Shown in pieces: positions 11,565-25,800 of a stretch of 64,000 nt of DNA. Numbering within the stretch: position 1 is the first letter of the stretch; each line of letters opens with the position of its first letter. The notes beneath the pieces were generated by a model, which was not told the origin of the DNA, did not search any database, and was given only the letters and a program-made list of their open reading frames with translations. Source of the stretch: Clytia hemisphaerica (Eukaryota > Cnidaria > Hydrozoa > Leptothecata > Clytiidae). The position numbers and the translations under genes are program-made. The stretch covers positions 528,923 through 592,922 of the forward strand of contig CACVBU010001151.1 of the NCBI GenBank assembly GCA_902728285.1. The letters are read 5' to 3'.

Positions 11565-12116
11565 ATGAAGTGCATCAGTCTAGTATACTTATTGTTTGTC
11601 TTTATATACCAAACTGAATCGGTGTACGCTAATAATCGAGACACGGAAGAGTCAAACAATATACGACAACAAATATATAAACGTTTGACAAGCGCAAAGG
11701 ATTATGGGGAATGTTGTTTAAAGGTTTTGTCGTGTTGTGTTTTACGCATACCCGGACGGAAAAGATCAATTCTTGATACGATGGATAATGAGTGGAGAAA
11801 GACAATTAGAAAAGATTTGCCTTCAAAATTCAATATCCTGAGGTCCATACGAAAACGGGAAGACGAAATTGAAGACGCTGGAAAAACCTTTATAAGAAGG
11901 ACTCGAAAATTTCCAGTGGAAGAAAGACAAAGACAAGAAGGATTGGAATATTTACCCAAATTGAAGAACATCGCACTATTTTTGAAATTGAACCAGTTTG
12001 ACCATTTTATGAGAAAATCTACTCAAAAATACTTGCATCGAAGGAATGAGATCTTGAAAAGGGAAATTGTAATTTTAGCACAAAGACTGATACGTAAGCT
12101 ACACAGGAGTTCATAG
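11565..12116 (+). CDS. secreted basic protein, possible peptide precursor (183 aa)
   Basis: The frame is open from 11469. The ATG at 11565 is preferred because it starts a typical signal peptide (MKCISLVYLLFVFIYQ, cleavage near the Ala at residue 22). An acceptor-like ttagatttcag just upstream suggests a 5' UTR intron. The mature part has a Cys-Cys-x5-Cys-Cys cluster (ECCLKVLSCCVL) followed by RIPGRKRS. The Gly before a basic triplet is the usual signal for prohormone cleavage and C-terminal amidation. The remaining 90 or so residues are strongly basic and helical (RLIRKLHRSS at the end). AATAAA-like sites follow near 12286 and 12324. I recognise no family. It may be a neuropeptide or other Cys-rich peptide precursor, or simply a basic secreted protein. 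Confidence 0.55.
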   Translation: MKCISLVYLLFVFIYQTESVYANNRDTEESNNIRQQIYKRLTSAKDYGECCLKVLSCCVLRIPGRKRSILDTMDNEWRKTIRKDLPSKFNILRSIRKREDEIEDAGKTFIRRTRKFPVEERQRQEGLEYLPKLKNIALFLKLNQFDHFMRKSTQKYLHRRNEILKREIVILAQRLIRKLHRSS

Positions 12117-13935
12117 GCCAAACTTGTATCCAGTCCCTTGGCACGCTTTTCATGATTCTGATAGCGCTGACGATTTTCCATCAGTGAAATCAAAAAGTGA
12201 TGCAAGTGGTTCTGGATACGCACTTGGTCATAGGCATCTTGTCGTTTGGATAGAGATTTTGAAAATAGAGATATTTTGAGCTTGAAAATAAAAATATCTC
12301 TTTTACTTTTGGTATTATACGAAAATAAAAGGTTCCCATATCAATCTTATTCTTATAAAGTCTCTATAAAGGTTTCAAAATTGCCAACATGAAAAATTGA
12401 CTCACTTCTTCGAAGAGTCTTAAATACTCAAAATTTTGACTGAAATTTTTGGAAAATAGTCTCTTCCTGGTAGACTCTTGACATAAACAAGGCAGAAATT
12501 ATATCAATGAACTTGACCATATTTAAGGGTACAAAAAACGGGAGAATAGGTTCGAATTATAATTCAAATGTTTTCTTTGATACCAAAATATCGATAAGAT
12601 TTTAATATAATTTTCTTCATCCATAGAAATAATGAAAAAGAAAGGAAAAATACTTTAAAGAAATAAAAATAGTTGCATATAATCACTGAGGAATAATAAA
12701 TCACGTTACTTTTCATAATAATGTTATAAAACCATTTTGGCAAAATGTCATGAATAAATAAATTGCACTATAAATTCGATATAAAGGTCATTTCAAGAAG
12801 GACGATAAGATAAGTGTCTCTGTTTGACTATAAGTTTCAAGATAAAGGTCGGCACTTTTGTCAAAAGACACGGGTTTGGTAGCTCTGAAAGCTTCATTTG
12901 GCTTCTAAGTAATATAAGACAACTCGGGTGCAAGTGGCCCAATACCAACTACTGTAGTAAGTAACTGCGTTTCCGAGATTCCATCTTATTTGAATTAATT
13001 GTTTAGCCAAGATTTGGAGCTAAGAGTGAGTAATCTTAGGAGCTTCTTAAAAGGAGAAACTCAAATCAAAAAAAAAATCCTTCTCGCGAGACCTTCATAA
13101 TTTTCATAAATAACTTTTAAAGAATCTGAAAAAATGACAACTGTTATACACTTACAATAATTTATATCTTCATCTAAAAAATATTATTCCAAATATAGAA
13201 CATAAAGAAATCCGAAAAAGTCTGGCCTGGTTTGATGGCGCTTATTTAGGTACAAGAACAACTGAATTTGACCTCTAATGCATACTGACATTTCACGCGC
13301 TTTTTGCCTCAATTCGAAGACTAAAAGGTGACTTTGTAAATCATTTGCTCGGATTGTTATTTTTTCCTTGGTATTTGAAAACAACTTCAGCTTAAATTTT
13401 ACTACAAAAAGCTTATATAAATATTATATTTTTTCTCGGTAGCTAAGTTAATTTTCTAATGACAGGAAAGAAATGTGGTACAGTATATAAATTAATTCCT
13501 TAACAAATTACTTATTTACAAAATATTAAAATAAAAATGAATTCCAAACAGGGTAAGAAAAACACGAAGTCCTGAGGTACCTAAATCATGAACATATTTA
13601 CGACGTCCTGAAGCTGACCAATAGTTTTTCAGGTGTGAAGAAGGCTTAACCTAAAGCTGTCCAAACAAAGAATGTTTAGTGAGTCAAAAAGCCTAAAAAT
13701 CTAAAAAAACAAACAGACAAACAAACAAACTAAAAAAAGCCAAAAATGTTGAAAACAAACAAACGAAAAAGATATGAATATTCTAGAAAAACGGTAACAA
13801 AACATTGTAGAAATATTACTTTGTCACCAAAAAATTGATAAAAAGTTCTAAAATTTCATGAATTTAATTCTCTGATACCTTCTTGATTTCTCATTCCGAT
13901 TAAAGGTATTAATACTCTAACCTTTGAAATTGTGT
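12117..13935. other. AT-rich DNA between the secreted-protein gene and the kinesin 3' end
   Basis: The two genes converge here. I see the presumed 3' UTR of the plus-strand gene, low-complexity A-rich runs (caaacaaacaaac near 13725) and no further coding or RNA gene. Confidence 0.45.
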
Positions 13936-13941
13936 TTTATT
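13936..13941 (-). terminator. candidate poly(A) signal of the kinesin gene
   Basis: AATAAA on the minus strand, about 260 bases after the kinesin stop codon. It is the first good hexamer seen downstream; use is inferred. Confidence 0.35.
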
Positions 13942-14201
13942 GTGCATTGGTCTTTATGCTATAGGGTAAAGCTACAAAACGGCTAAGGTTTTCAAACTAA
14001 CACATAGTTTGCAGCTGTTTACCACAAACAATAGAAATAATGGCGATTGGACCAGTTCAAATGTCAGGGCAATCTTGAAAAAGAAAAAATCTCCCATAAA
14101 GCATAACGTTGTAACGACGACGAATCCGATTGTTCAAAACTGAAATTCGATTCTAAATGCACCCCCATCAAACATCTTCACGGTTCATAAGACTTCAAGA
14201 A

Positions 14202-16826
14202 TCATGGAGAGAAATCTGTTTCATTCTTGGTATATTCGTAAACGCCTTGTTTAAAGAAGGGATGGAAATTTCCGAGATCTTGTTTTGTGAGTTGTCGATC
14301 TGTGACTGCGTATATACAGCTCCCGTTCATGTTGGATACAATGGCTAGGAGGGCTGTCAGGTAGGCCTAAAAATACAAGTGATACTTTTTTAGACCTAGC
14401 TGGTTAAAGGTTTTATTTTTACATAAGCCTTCCCGTTGACAGTGTCTGCCTATTGTTATATGTGCTGATATAATCAAAAAAAAACTTTTCTTTTCCTCTT
14501 CCTGACCAATCTTGCTCCACATCCGTGTCAATTCAATATCAAAAAGCTTGTGAATTAAAATTGATGAGTAAGGAAACATTATCACTATTATTTAAAAACA
14601 AAACCTTTAAAATAGAAAAAAAAAACAGTTTGAAGTCAGTTAGGCCTATACAAACAGTACCATGGTTTGTAAGCAGTAAGCAACTTCTAGGTGGCCTCTA
14701 GCACTCAACTTCAAAAAGCTTTTTTGTTATTTGGATTTTAAACATTTTTTTTCAAAATGGCGAGCTCGTCAAATGCTCCTAGTCTACTTCACTGGACTCA
14801 GCGTCATCAAAAATTATTAGAAAAGCAAAGTTCAGCCAGAAGTAGACTGTAGTCTAGGTGGCCCCGAAGTTTTTCAAGAAAATAAGATGAAGCGTTGATC
14901 TCATTCTCATTTTGACTTTATGATGAACCAAAAAAGACAAACCTCAAGTTGTGATCGTCTGACGCGTACAAATCGTTCAGCCTTGTTACCGAAATATCTT
15001 CGTGAAGGGAACTCGATATTGGCCACAATGGAATATTGTTGTAACATGGCCCTGTGTAATTCACGGAAACGTCGGTACCGACGGTAAACGGACCAGCAGT
15101 CGTCACCAACACTTAACTGTTATGGAAAGAAAAACTTATTTTGATCCCTTATTCTTTCATAGAATTTTCGTCAACCCTATACCCGTGCCCCAGACTTTAC
15201 AACATTACTGATGGACGCCAAAAGAATTATCTTCCGCCGTCAGTAAATACTTAAAATACGCCACGGGGTTACTTTCTCGTCTTATGAATTCCATCAGGCG
15301 ATTCAAATCGATCGGAATCGAAAATCGAATCGAATTACACACAATCACACAAGCGATGGAATTGGTTGTCAATCGAACCAATAGAATCTGAAACTCGCAC
15401 CAGCATTTGATTGCTAACGACTATCAATTCAAATTGATAGTCTAACTTATTATTGGCTCATCGAATGGTTTTGTGTGTGGTATTCTGGTACTTAGGGTGT
15501 ATTTTGAACCTTCAGTGGAATCAAGATTGTCAAGTTACATTTCTTTTTGGGGTGGGGTGGGGTTGTAGGTGCTGGGGAAATTGAGCAAGTTCCCCAATTA
15601 AACTATAGGCGCTGTGCTAAATGATTTCGACAAAGTACTAATCGGGGAAAGATTTAGTCACTTAACGATATATTTTGTCTCACCCCAATCAACTCTCCGG
15701 AGTATTAGTCAGTGTCCTAAACAAGGTAACTTTTTCTCTCATGTATCTTGCCCTCTCGCAATTTATTTTCCTCCATAAGGTGATTGGAGGGAAGAAGCAT
15801 ATTTTAGGTCTGCGTAGTAACAAAAAATTAATGTTGGGGAAATGTAGGTATAGCCGTTAACTGGTTAAAACTTTATCAAACCTAGACATCAAAGAGCCAC
15901 CACGACAAATGAAAACTCTCCCCACCATGATAAGAAAAAAATTATGTAGGTTGTGATAACAGTTTAGAGAGTTATCTTTTAACCATGACTTTCAAAATAG
16001 CTCAAAAGATTAAATTTATGAGATATCTGCAGAGGGCGTAATTAGTTGTTGAGAAATGAAAGAAAAAAACCTAGTGTGCCCTTGCGATACAAAAACTTGA
16101 AAGGTATTGCTATATCTGCACATCATATCTATATCTATATCTATATCTGCTACACCCGCATTTTCAGGAGTTTGATTTTGATTTGAAATGGATGAAAAAC
16201 AATCATAGACAAAACTACTTTAAACCCATTAAGTACCATCAGACGTTTATTCGGTCCTGTACCGGCGTGTCTGGACCTAGGGTTGACGCGACTTATGCCG
16301 CCTTCGACATAAACCGAATCGAAGGCGACAATTTTCATACTTTGAACAATGGAAATAAAAAGAAATTTGAAAATTTATAAAGGAATGATGATATTTGGAA
16401 ATTCTGGACCTGGGGTGGGGGCGTGACTAATAACGCCCTGTTATCAGACCCAACCCAAATCGAAAGTGACAAAATCTTGGAACAATTGAAATAAAAACAT
16501 TTTAAAATCTTGAAAATTTGTAATTAAGTAATGATGAAGTTAACGTGGGCTATACCCCCAATACTATCCGGATTTTTGCAATTTTGATTGATATAGGTAA
16601 GTACGGCAACTATAAGGAATGATGTAGTTCAAAGTGAAAAACCTACCTTAACTTCAAACACGTGATACGAGGCACGCCCAAAGCCACGAAGAATGAATCG
16701 AGGTAGGGTGACTTTGATTTGATTCTTACGATAAATGCTGACCGATTGCAAAAATCGATTGATGGGCGTTGGGGGCGGTGAAACACGGAAACGGGCGATC
16801 TCATCATCTTCTTCTTCTATACCGCT
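14202..16826 (-). CDS. KIF16B: KIF16B exons 20-22: PX domain and C-terminus
   Basis: Exon 16647-16826 has an acidic start ([12 protein letters not shown]) and the PX entry strand [14 protein letters not shown]. Exon 14943-15116 carries [14 protein letters not shown] and [19 protein letters not shown]; the RRYRRF core and later basic residues are those that bind phosphoinositide in PX domains. Exon 14202-14366 begins YLTALL and ends [12 protein letters not shown] and a short tail before TGA, as in KIF16B. All three exons are in phase 0. Acceptors are ctgtag, ataacag and tttttag; donors are GTAGGT and GTTTGT (the latter non-optimal). Confidence 0.88.
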
Positions 16827-19800
16827 CTACAGGGGTGGAAATTGAGAGAATTGTTGCTTTTATTTATCATACGCTTTCTTTTTAATAATGAAAGCTGTGT
16901 GTGTGATCGCATTTGGGTTTACTTTACCATACATACGACATGCGGAGCTCTTAAGCACTTGTTTGTTCGGAAAAAACCTACTTTCGAGAGAGGCAAAGGA
17001 ACAAACGAACGAACGAACGAACGAACGAACGAACGAACGAACGAACGAACGAACGAACGAACGAACGAACGAACGAACGAACGAAATATCATTTACTCAC
17101 ACTTTCATTGACACGGTATAATAATTGTTTGACCTCGGTGTCCGATAGATCGTCATCCTCACTATTACGTTTGTCCAAATCCAAACTCTGTAAAAAACAA
17201 AATGGTAGACAAATTGAAAGAAATCTTAATCTGCTTAAATGATGCCTCTTTTTGACACCCCTTCTTCACACTCCTTCCTCCCCCTAATCCAAACTATAAA
17301 AAACGAAATGGTAGACAAATAGAAAGTTTTTAAATTGCAACCAATGAACCTTATAAAGTGGATAAAATCTGATTTTCCTGCTTATTTAAATGACGTAACT
17401 ATCTTCTTAACACTATCCGATCCCTGAAATAATCCCTGCCCATTAAGGTTTTCACGCTTTTATAAGGTTCGGGAAACACTGAATGTTTGGGTATTTTTCT
17501 GAGAACTCAAATACCACACTGCCATATAATTTGACCTCAATAAAAAGGCATTCTGTCCACGCCTAATCTGAGTAAGAGTTTAGAATCCCATCATTCAGTT
17601 TTTCGGAAGGTGTCAAAATCGCTGAGGGGACCCATCAAGTTGCGATGTAAGAAGCTTTTTCAATTCAAATTCAAATCGTTCTTACCGTCAGTGAGACATA
17701 CTTTTCCAATTTTTCTTGAAGGGTGTAGATCTCTCTAAAAATATCAAGCATATTTATTTACAAGTAAAGGTTTCGTAGGCACGGGAAGTCTTGACATTGT
17801 AACAACTAGTCAGTAAATGCTGGAGTGTGTTAATATCTATGCGGAATGAAACAGAAGCTTTTTGCAAAAAAGTATTTTAAAGGTCTTTAAAATTTACTTA
17901 TTAGCGTAAGACAATTTGGTTTTGAGCTCTTCAATTTCACGAGTGGCCACTTCACGTGTCGCCTCAAGTTCTTTTTCTCTGTCCTCAATTTGGCTCTTGA
18001 TTTTCTGGTATCCCTCTGTTGCACTCTCTTTCGACTGAAAGAACATAGAAAATGAATAAATTTTTTACTGCTTACTTTTTCATGAAGAAGAAATAAGTTT
18101 TTTATCATTGTTACATTATCGGGGGGAAAAGACAGCGTCAAAACTATGTCAGGTAAAACGTAATATACCAACAGATTTTTCCGACTTAACAAAAAACTTT
18201 CGCCAAATTCACCATATCCCATTTGAGCAAATCATGGCGCTAGTAGAATGATGTCACTTTCCCTCAAAATTACGGTTAAAAAAAAAGATTTAAAGTCACG
18301 GGAAAAACACTAATATCTACCATTAGATCAAAAGCTCATTAATTCCGCCCAATTCGGAATCAAATAATTTAGGGTAAAAATATTACCTGTTCTAAGGCTC
18401 TCTTCTCTTCAACAATCTTTTCGCGGTCGCTCTGCATACATGTGATGAGATCGAGCTCTCTTTCTTTCAATTGATCAATTTCCGATTGCATCGCTTTCTC
18501 CATTATTAGAATTTTCTCGTACATTTCATCTTCGAGTCTAGTGGAAAATAGGATGGTTTTTTGTACAGACTAGTCTCTATTACTCGAATGTCTCCTAAAT
18601 TCAAACAGGTCTTATTTTCCCTTCGGTTAATAATGTCTTATAAACCTTACTCCATAACTCGAACAGATTTGTGTTCCATGTGCGTGTTCGAGTTATGGAG
18701 ACTCCACTGTATAAGCAAACAGAAAATCAAAGTCAAGAGTCCATAAGACGTGCTTAGTGTGTAGATTGTGTGCAGGCCAAAAAACAACAAACAATCCCGT
18801 CTGACCTGAGCGAGCGTCGAAAGCCTTTTCAAAGTCTCGCAAATCAAAGTTCAGATATGAGGAGCCAATTGTACAAACCAATGACCTTTATAAACCCTGG
18901 ACTAAACTATATTCGCATTCATTGATGTGACGAGCTTTTCTGAAAGTGGTACCCGCAAAAACTCCGATCAAAAATTTTCAAGATAACAGGAACAGGATTA
19001 CGAAGTTTCTATGGCAACCAAATTAAAAAGATCATTCTCATCCTTCATAAAAGTGTAGCGCAAATTCTCGACTTTTTTATTCATTGTGACAATTCTCGAG
19101 CTTTATTTATAGAGTAGGGTCAATAAAAACGCCGTGCGAAGAAGAAGAAGCTGTCTTATTGGGCAGAATCCATTCCTGACCCAAGTGAAGAGGTTTTATT
19201 TTGCTTCTATACAAATTAGCCCTGAGTTTCTTCTTTTCATTATTGTAAAATATCCTTTCGATAGCTACAAGCAAGCAACAAACTTCTTTCCTGCGAGAAT
19301 TGATATTAGCAAAAAATACCTGTGTTATATTTATCACAAATCAGGGTTGAAAATTAGACAACTTTGTAAATCACATCAAGATGTCAAAGAAATTGATATC
19401 AAAACAAAGTTTTGGAGGATGTATGCTTAAAATGGATTAAAATTCTTTTATTATTGGCTGACAAGCTTTTTAACACCGACATTAAAATTTTTTATTAAAA
19501 AGGACCTTGAGCTGCAGTCGTGACCCGAATTTGCCTGAGTGACCCCTTCCCGGAAAGCTGAGAAAAATAAAGACTGATGGCTTTAAGCTGTTAGTTCCGT
19601 GTTTACCAAATCTGCTCACCATCTTCTTGAATATTTTTCTCTCCCTGTCATCAAGCTATGAAAAGACTTGCTTCTTAGTTGTAAAATTTTGCAAAAATGC
19701 GAATAGTATAACCAGTATAATTTTGTACGAAAAGCGGGAATCATGTTTCGAGCCCTGCGTGACTACTAGAATGGAACAAAGAAAGAACTTTTTTTATTGG

Positions 19801-22800
19801 ACGAAGTCTGGTCAACATTGCTCACTGTAATACTACAGTACTATCTTGTTTACAATTTAACAGATGAAATGCAAAGAATTTCTGAATTGCTATCAAAACA
19901 ACAAACTCAAACCTTTACAAGAGACTTTTCTTGTGAAGGAACCTTGCCTATACTTGTGAGAAAACAATAAGGAGGGAAAGAAAACCGTTAGAACAAAAGT
20001 TTAAGAGAAGCTTTTAGGTGTGTGAAATTACTCTACCCTGTCTCTGCTTTGTACCCAGAAATACTTTTCGGGGAGGATAGGAAAAAAACAAAAACGGAAA
20101 ATTAAAATGAAATGAAGAGTTTATTAGATTTCAAAGATATTAAAAACGGTCATACAATTTCTAATTATGACAAATAAATGGACGATTTTCAATTGACACA
20201 ATTTGGCACAGTTTATATCAACAAAGCATTCTTATTGACTTTTTTAAATAATTTCAAACTATTGTTTTCATCTATTTTGTTAATCTATTTATAGGTGGCA
20301 GAGTAGCATTTCAATTAGACATGGCTTCCATACGCTTTCGGTTGAAATATTGTCTTGTATTTTTGTTCGGTCTAAAAACCGCAATGTAACATTTGTGCCC
20401 GTACAATAATAACACGATAATGGTACAATTAATTACGACAACAATTAATCGAGCAAATTCTTCATCCACTTGGTCCAAGAATGCGGTGATGGGGAACGAA
20501 ATCAAGAAGTTAATGGTGGCGATGAGAATAGAGTAGACCAGGGACATTGCGTTGTTCATTGGCCCTGGTAGATGGCGTCCACGGTAAGCTTGGATCAAGC
20601 ATAACATTTGTAAGAATGTGATGAAGGAGATTAAAACATTCTGGTGGTATCCAGTGTTACAGTAATGGATGCGAAGCATATTTTCGTCCTCCAGGAATGT
20701 GGAAACTTCAGGTGATTGTTGAGTGAAAGTGATCACTGAGATGGCATTGGAGATCAACAGAAAAATAAAAATGGTGAACATTTGCGAAGCAGATGTCAAG
20801 CGGATTTCCTTACGCGATAAACGAACACTGGATCGGAAAGCAGTCAAAAGCTTTGTTGATTTGGTGTAAACAAAAGCCACATTGATAACGTACAGAATGC
20901 TGATGATGAGGTTTCTTGCAATGCATTTGGCAACGCTGACTTTCTGTGCAAGATTGAGAAACAACAATGAACTAACAAGCAATATCATGTTGGTAAGGTG
21001 CAACATCGATAACATCTTATCAGAGGACCTGACAACCGGAGTATCGCGTTTGATACAAAACACAACCAATATGAACTTAGTCACCAGCAATGAGAGCGCG
21101 CCGGAACAAACGATAAGGTAGAATTGAAGAGAAGTGAAAGTAATGTCCACATTTGAATATGGGTCAATGCATTCTGTCCTTTGACCGTTATCGATAGTAT
21201 AAGGCTCTGTATTACATTTGGTGCATTTGGTGTCACCAGGAAAAGGTTTTATATGATTGACCGGACACAGAATACATTTAAATCCATACATTTGGTCATA
21301 GAGTTTGCTTTCGATCAATCCGTAAACTTGGTGATAGCCAGGAGGGCAATAAAGTCTTTGGCATTTTTTCTCTTCCATTTGAACATTTTGGAGAAATATT
21401 TTGGATCGGTTCATGTAATTAAGATGGTGGGTGAAAACTCTCTCTTCCGGGGGTTCATCATGGTAAAATGGGATTATAAATGAATGACCAACATGATTCA
21501 ATATATAATCGACGGTTCGTTGGAGTGACTCAATTTCCCCATATCTGAGCCTATTTTCATAGATTGTGTCTTGCCACCGTTGAATGGCATTGAAATATAC
21601 TTGGAACGAGCTTGTACTCTCTTGAAAATTGGTCAGCCAGGGCAATTTTTCACGACCATTTTCCTCCTTATACGTACCTATCTCAAATAGTGTAGGATTT
21701 AAATGAGGAAAAATGATCGGGTTTTGTCTGTAATTTTCCAGAAAGAACCCTTCGAAATACAACTCAAACATGCTAGACAAAAATTCAACTCTCCCATAAA
21801 ATATAATCACAGTCGAATTAGTGACAGCTCTTTGGAAATATGATTTCATATTCTTTATAATAGGGTTGTCTCTAGAGTAATCGAAGCCCACCAAGTTCAG
21901 CACTTTACTTTTCAGACAAAATGTGTTTGATCCCTTCAGAACGTCAATAGTACGATCAAAATAGGTTTCCCAGTAATCTACTTTTACTTCATAGTCATCA
22001 AATTTGAGTAGAAGAACATCATACCACTTGAAACGATCTAATAAGTTTTTGAGCTCCATAACTTGATCATCCACCGATTTGACAGTCAGACCTTCATCAC
22101 AGCTTCTCAGACCACAGACTTTAAAAACATTGGTAAAACTGAAATAATGTTGGATTATCTTAGACATTGAGTCAGGCACGAGAGCTAGGATGTAACCAAT
22201 ATTGCTATTCCGCCATACTTGTTTTCCTGTCTGTTGGTTAGTTTGTGGTTGAAAGAAATAATCTTCTTGGAGCAACAAATCGATCATGGTTCTTTGAAGA
22301 ACTTCTGTATCATTACAAATATCTTCAATTTCTCGATGTTTCGTCTGAAATTGACCGTCCAGAGAGTATGAAGATGATTTAATGGATTTGATATTCCAGG
22401 CCTCTTGTTAGCTGCTGTTTGGAAGCTTGCGTTACGGCAGGTGGAATAGATAGTGACGGTATGGTAGTTACTCATGGGTTGGTAAATGTGAAAGTCTCTT
22501 CCAAAAGCTTCGGAGTCTTGAAGTTGACCGATGATAACCAAGATGAGCAGTAAGGATGAAGTTGAACAACAATGTTCTTTCCTCGCCATTTTAATATTCG
22601 ACATTTTCTAAAAATCTTAGGTAACAAGTAAAAGAGTGAAGGAGGATTTAAAATATTTCACGGGTTTAGAAATATACGTAAAATAATGCGGGAAAAATGT
22701 ATATCAATCAAGATTTTTCGTAAAGGTTAAATGAAAATCTAAGCTCAGGAAAAAATTTCACATCCTTTTGAGAGCCGCAGTGGAACTAAAAATTCCTGAA

Positions 22801-25800
22801 GGTTGGTTCTCTTATATTGTCATTTAGGCCCAGATACGATCTCAATGACTTCTATATAAAAACGAAACAGGCGTCAAATAAGTAGCGTTATAGGAAAATG
22901 ATAAAATCAAAAAAAAAGTATCATTGGTGGGCCTGCGGAGAGCACTACTTTATCAATGGGTTAGTGTAATAAATAAAGTTTCAGACACCGGTAGTAAATG
23001 CTTCCTTATTGGAAAGAGCAAGAAATATTCATCAAACTATTGTCATATTTTAATACTTTATGCATTACTTTTTATAAAAGGTTATCTGAATTCAAAATAT
23101 ACATCGACGCTTTTCCTTTTTAAATAAAATACACACCCAAGATGAAAATCAAATCACTGCAACCCTGCCCCTCTAGGACGGGACCACAGTTTTTCGAAAC
23201 CTGATAGTTTTGAGTTAGGGAAACTTGTACTATAAGTTTTCCAGCTGTTAAATCAAACAACCCGAACTTCTTCAAATCAAAAAGTATCCAAAGAAAAGTT
23301 TAAGAGAAGCTTTTAGGTGTTTTTTCTCAAGAAATTACTCTACCCTGTCTCTGCTTTGTACCCAGAAATACTTTTCGGGAAGGATAAGAAAAAAACAAAA
23401 ACGGTAAATTAAAACGAAATGAAGTGTTTATTAGATTTCAAGGATATTAAAAATGGTCATACAATTTCTAATTATGACAAATAAATGGACATTATACAAT
23501 TGGCACAGTTTTACAATTTCACCAGTCTTTATCATGGTTAGAAAGAAGTTCGTCACACGATCAGTTTATATTAACAAAGCATTCTTATTGACTTTTTGAA
23601 ATAATTTCAAACTTATTGTTTTCATCTATTTTGTTAATCTATTTATAGGTGGCAGAGTAGAATTTCAATTAGACATGGCTTCCATACGCTTTCGGTTGAA
23701 ATATTGTCTTGTATTTTTGTTCGGTCTAAAAACCGCGATGTAACATTTGTGCCCGTACAATAATAACACGATAATGGTACAATTAATTACGACAACAATT
23801 AATCGAGCAAATTCTTCATCCACTTGGTCCAAGAATGCGGTGATGGGGAACGAAATCAAGAAGTTAATGGTGGCGATGAGAATAGAGTAGACCAGAGACA
23901 TTGCGTTGTTCATTGGCCCTGGTAGATGGCGTCCACGGTAAGCTTGGATCAAGCATAACATTTGTAAGAATGTGATGAAGGAGATTAAGACATTCTGGTG
24001 GTATCCAGTGTTACAGTAATGGATGCGAAGCATATTTTCGTCCTCCAGGAATGTGGAAACTTCGGCTGATTGTTGTGTGAAAGTGATCACTGAGATGGCA
24101 TTGGAGATCAACAGAAAAATAAAAATGGTGAATATTTGCGAAGCAGATGTCAAGCGGATTTCCTTACGCGATAAACGAACACTGGATCGGAAAGCGGTCA
24201 AAAGCTTTGTTGATTTGGTGTAAACAAAAGCCACATTGATAACGTACAGAATGCTGATGATGAGGTTTCTTGCAATGCATTTGGCAACGCTGACTTTCTG
24301 TGCAAGATTGAGAAACAACAATGAACTAACAAGCAATATCATGTTGGTAAGGTGCAACATCGATACCATCTTATCAGAGGACCTGACAACCGGAGTATCG
24401 CGTTTGATACAAAACACAACCAATATGAACTTAGTCACCAGCAATGAGAGCGAACCGGAACATACGATGAGGTAGAACTGAAGAGAAGTGAAAGTTATGT
24501 CCACATTTGAATATGGGTCAATGCATTCTGTCCTTTGACCGTTATCGATAGTATAAGGCTCTGTATTACATCTGGTGCATTTGGTGTCACCAGGAAAAGG
24601 TTTTATATGATTGACCGGACACAGAATACATTTAAATCCATACATTTGGTCATAGAGTTTGCTTTCGATCAATCCGTAAACTTGGTGATAGCCAGGAGGG
24701 CAATAAAGTCTTTGGCATTTTTTCTCTTCCATTTGAACATTTTGGAGAAATATTTTGGATCGGTTCACGTAATTAAGATGGTGGGTGAAAACTCTCTCTT
24801 CCGGGGGTCATCATGGTAAAATGGGATAATAAATGAATGGCCAACATGATTCAATATATAATTGACGGTTCGTTGGAGTGACTCAATTTCCCCATATCTG
24901 AGCCTATTTTCATAGATTGCGTCTTGCCACTGTTGAATGGCATTGAAATATACTTTGGACGAGCTTGTACTCTCTTGAAAATTGGTCAGCCAGGGCAATT
25001 TTTCACGACCATTTTCCTCCTTATACGTACCTCTATCAAATAGTCTAGGATTTAAATGAGGAAAAATGATCGGGTTTTGTCTGTAATTTTCCAGAAAGAA
25101 CCCTTCGAAATACAACTCAAACATGCTAGACAAAAATTCAACTCTCCCATAAAATATAATCACAGTCGAATTAGTGACAGCTCTTTGGAAATACGATTTC
25201 ATATTCTTTATAATAGGGTTGTCCCTAGAGTAATCGAAGCCCACCAAGTTCAGCACTTTACTTTTCAGACAAAATGTGTTTGATCCCTTCAGAACGTCAA
25301 TAGTACGATCAAAATAGGTTTCCCAGTAATCTTCTTGTACTTCATAGTCATCAAATTTGAGTAGAAGAACATCATACCACTTGAAACGATCTAATAAGTT
25401 TTTGAGCTCCATAACTTGATCATCCACCGATTTGACAGTCAGACCTTCATCACAGCTTCTCAGACCACAGACTTTGAAAACATTGGTAAAACTGAAATAA
25501 TGTTGGATTATCTTAGACATTGAGTCAGGCACGAGAGCTAGGATGTAACCAATATTGCTATTCCGCCATACTTGTTTTCCTGTCTGTTGGTTAGTTTGTG
25601 GTTGAAAGAAATAATCTTCTTGGAGCAACAAATCGATCATGGTTCTTTGAAGAACTTCTGTATCATTACAAATATCTTCAATTTCTCGATGTTTCGTCTG
25701 AAATTGACCGTCCAGAGAGTATGAAGATGATTTAATGGATTTGATATTCCAGGCCTCCTTGTTAGCTGCTGTTTGGAAGCTTGCGTTACGGCAGGTGGAA

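Noticed and set aside
16842-17121. Plus-strand frames with repeated NERT peptides
   Set aside because: They are produced by the CGAA microsatellite; the real coding there is the minus-strand kinesin exon.
22845-22865. TATA box for the GPCR genes (ctatataaaaac)
   Set aside because: The TATAAAA reads in the plus direction, opposite to the gene, and its distance from the start is unremarkable; not enough to call a promoter.
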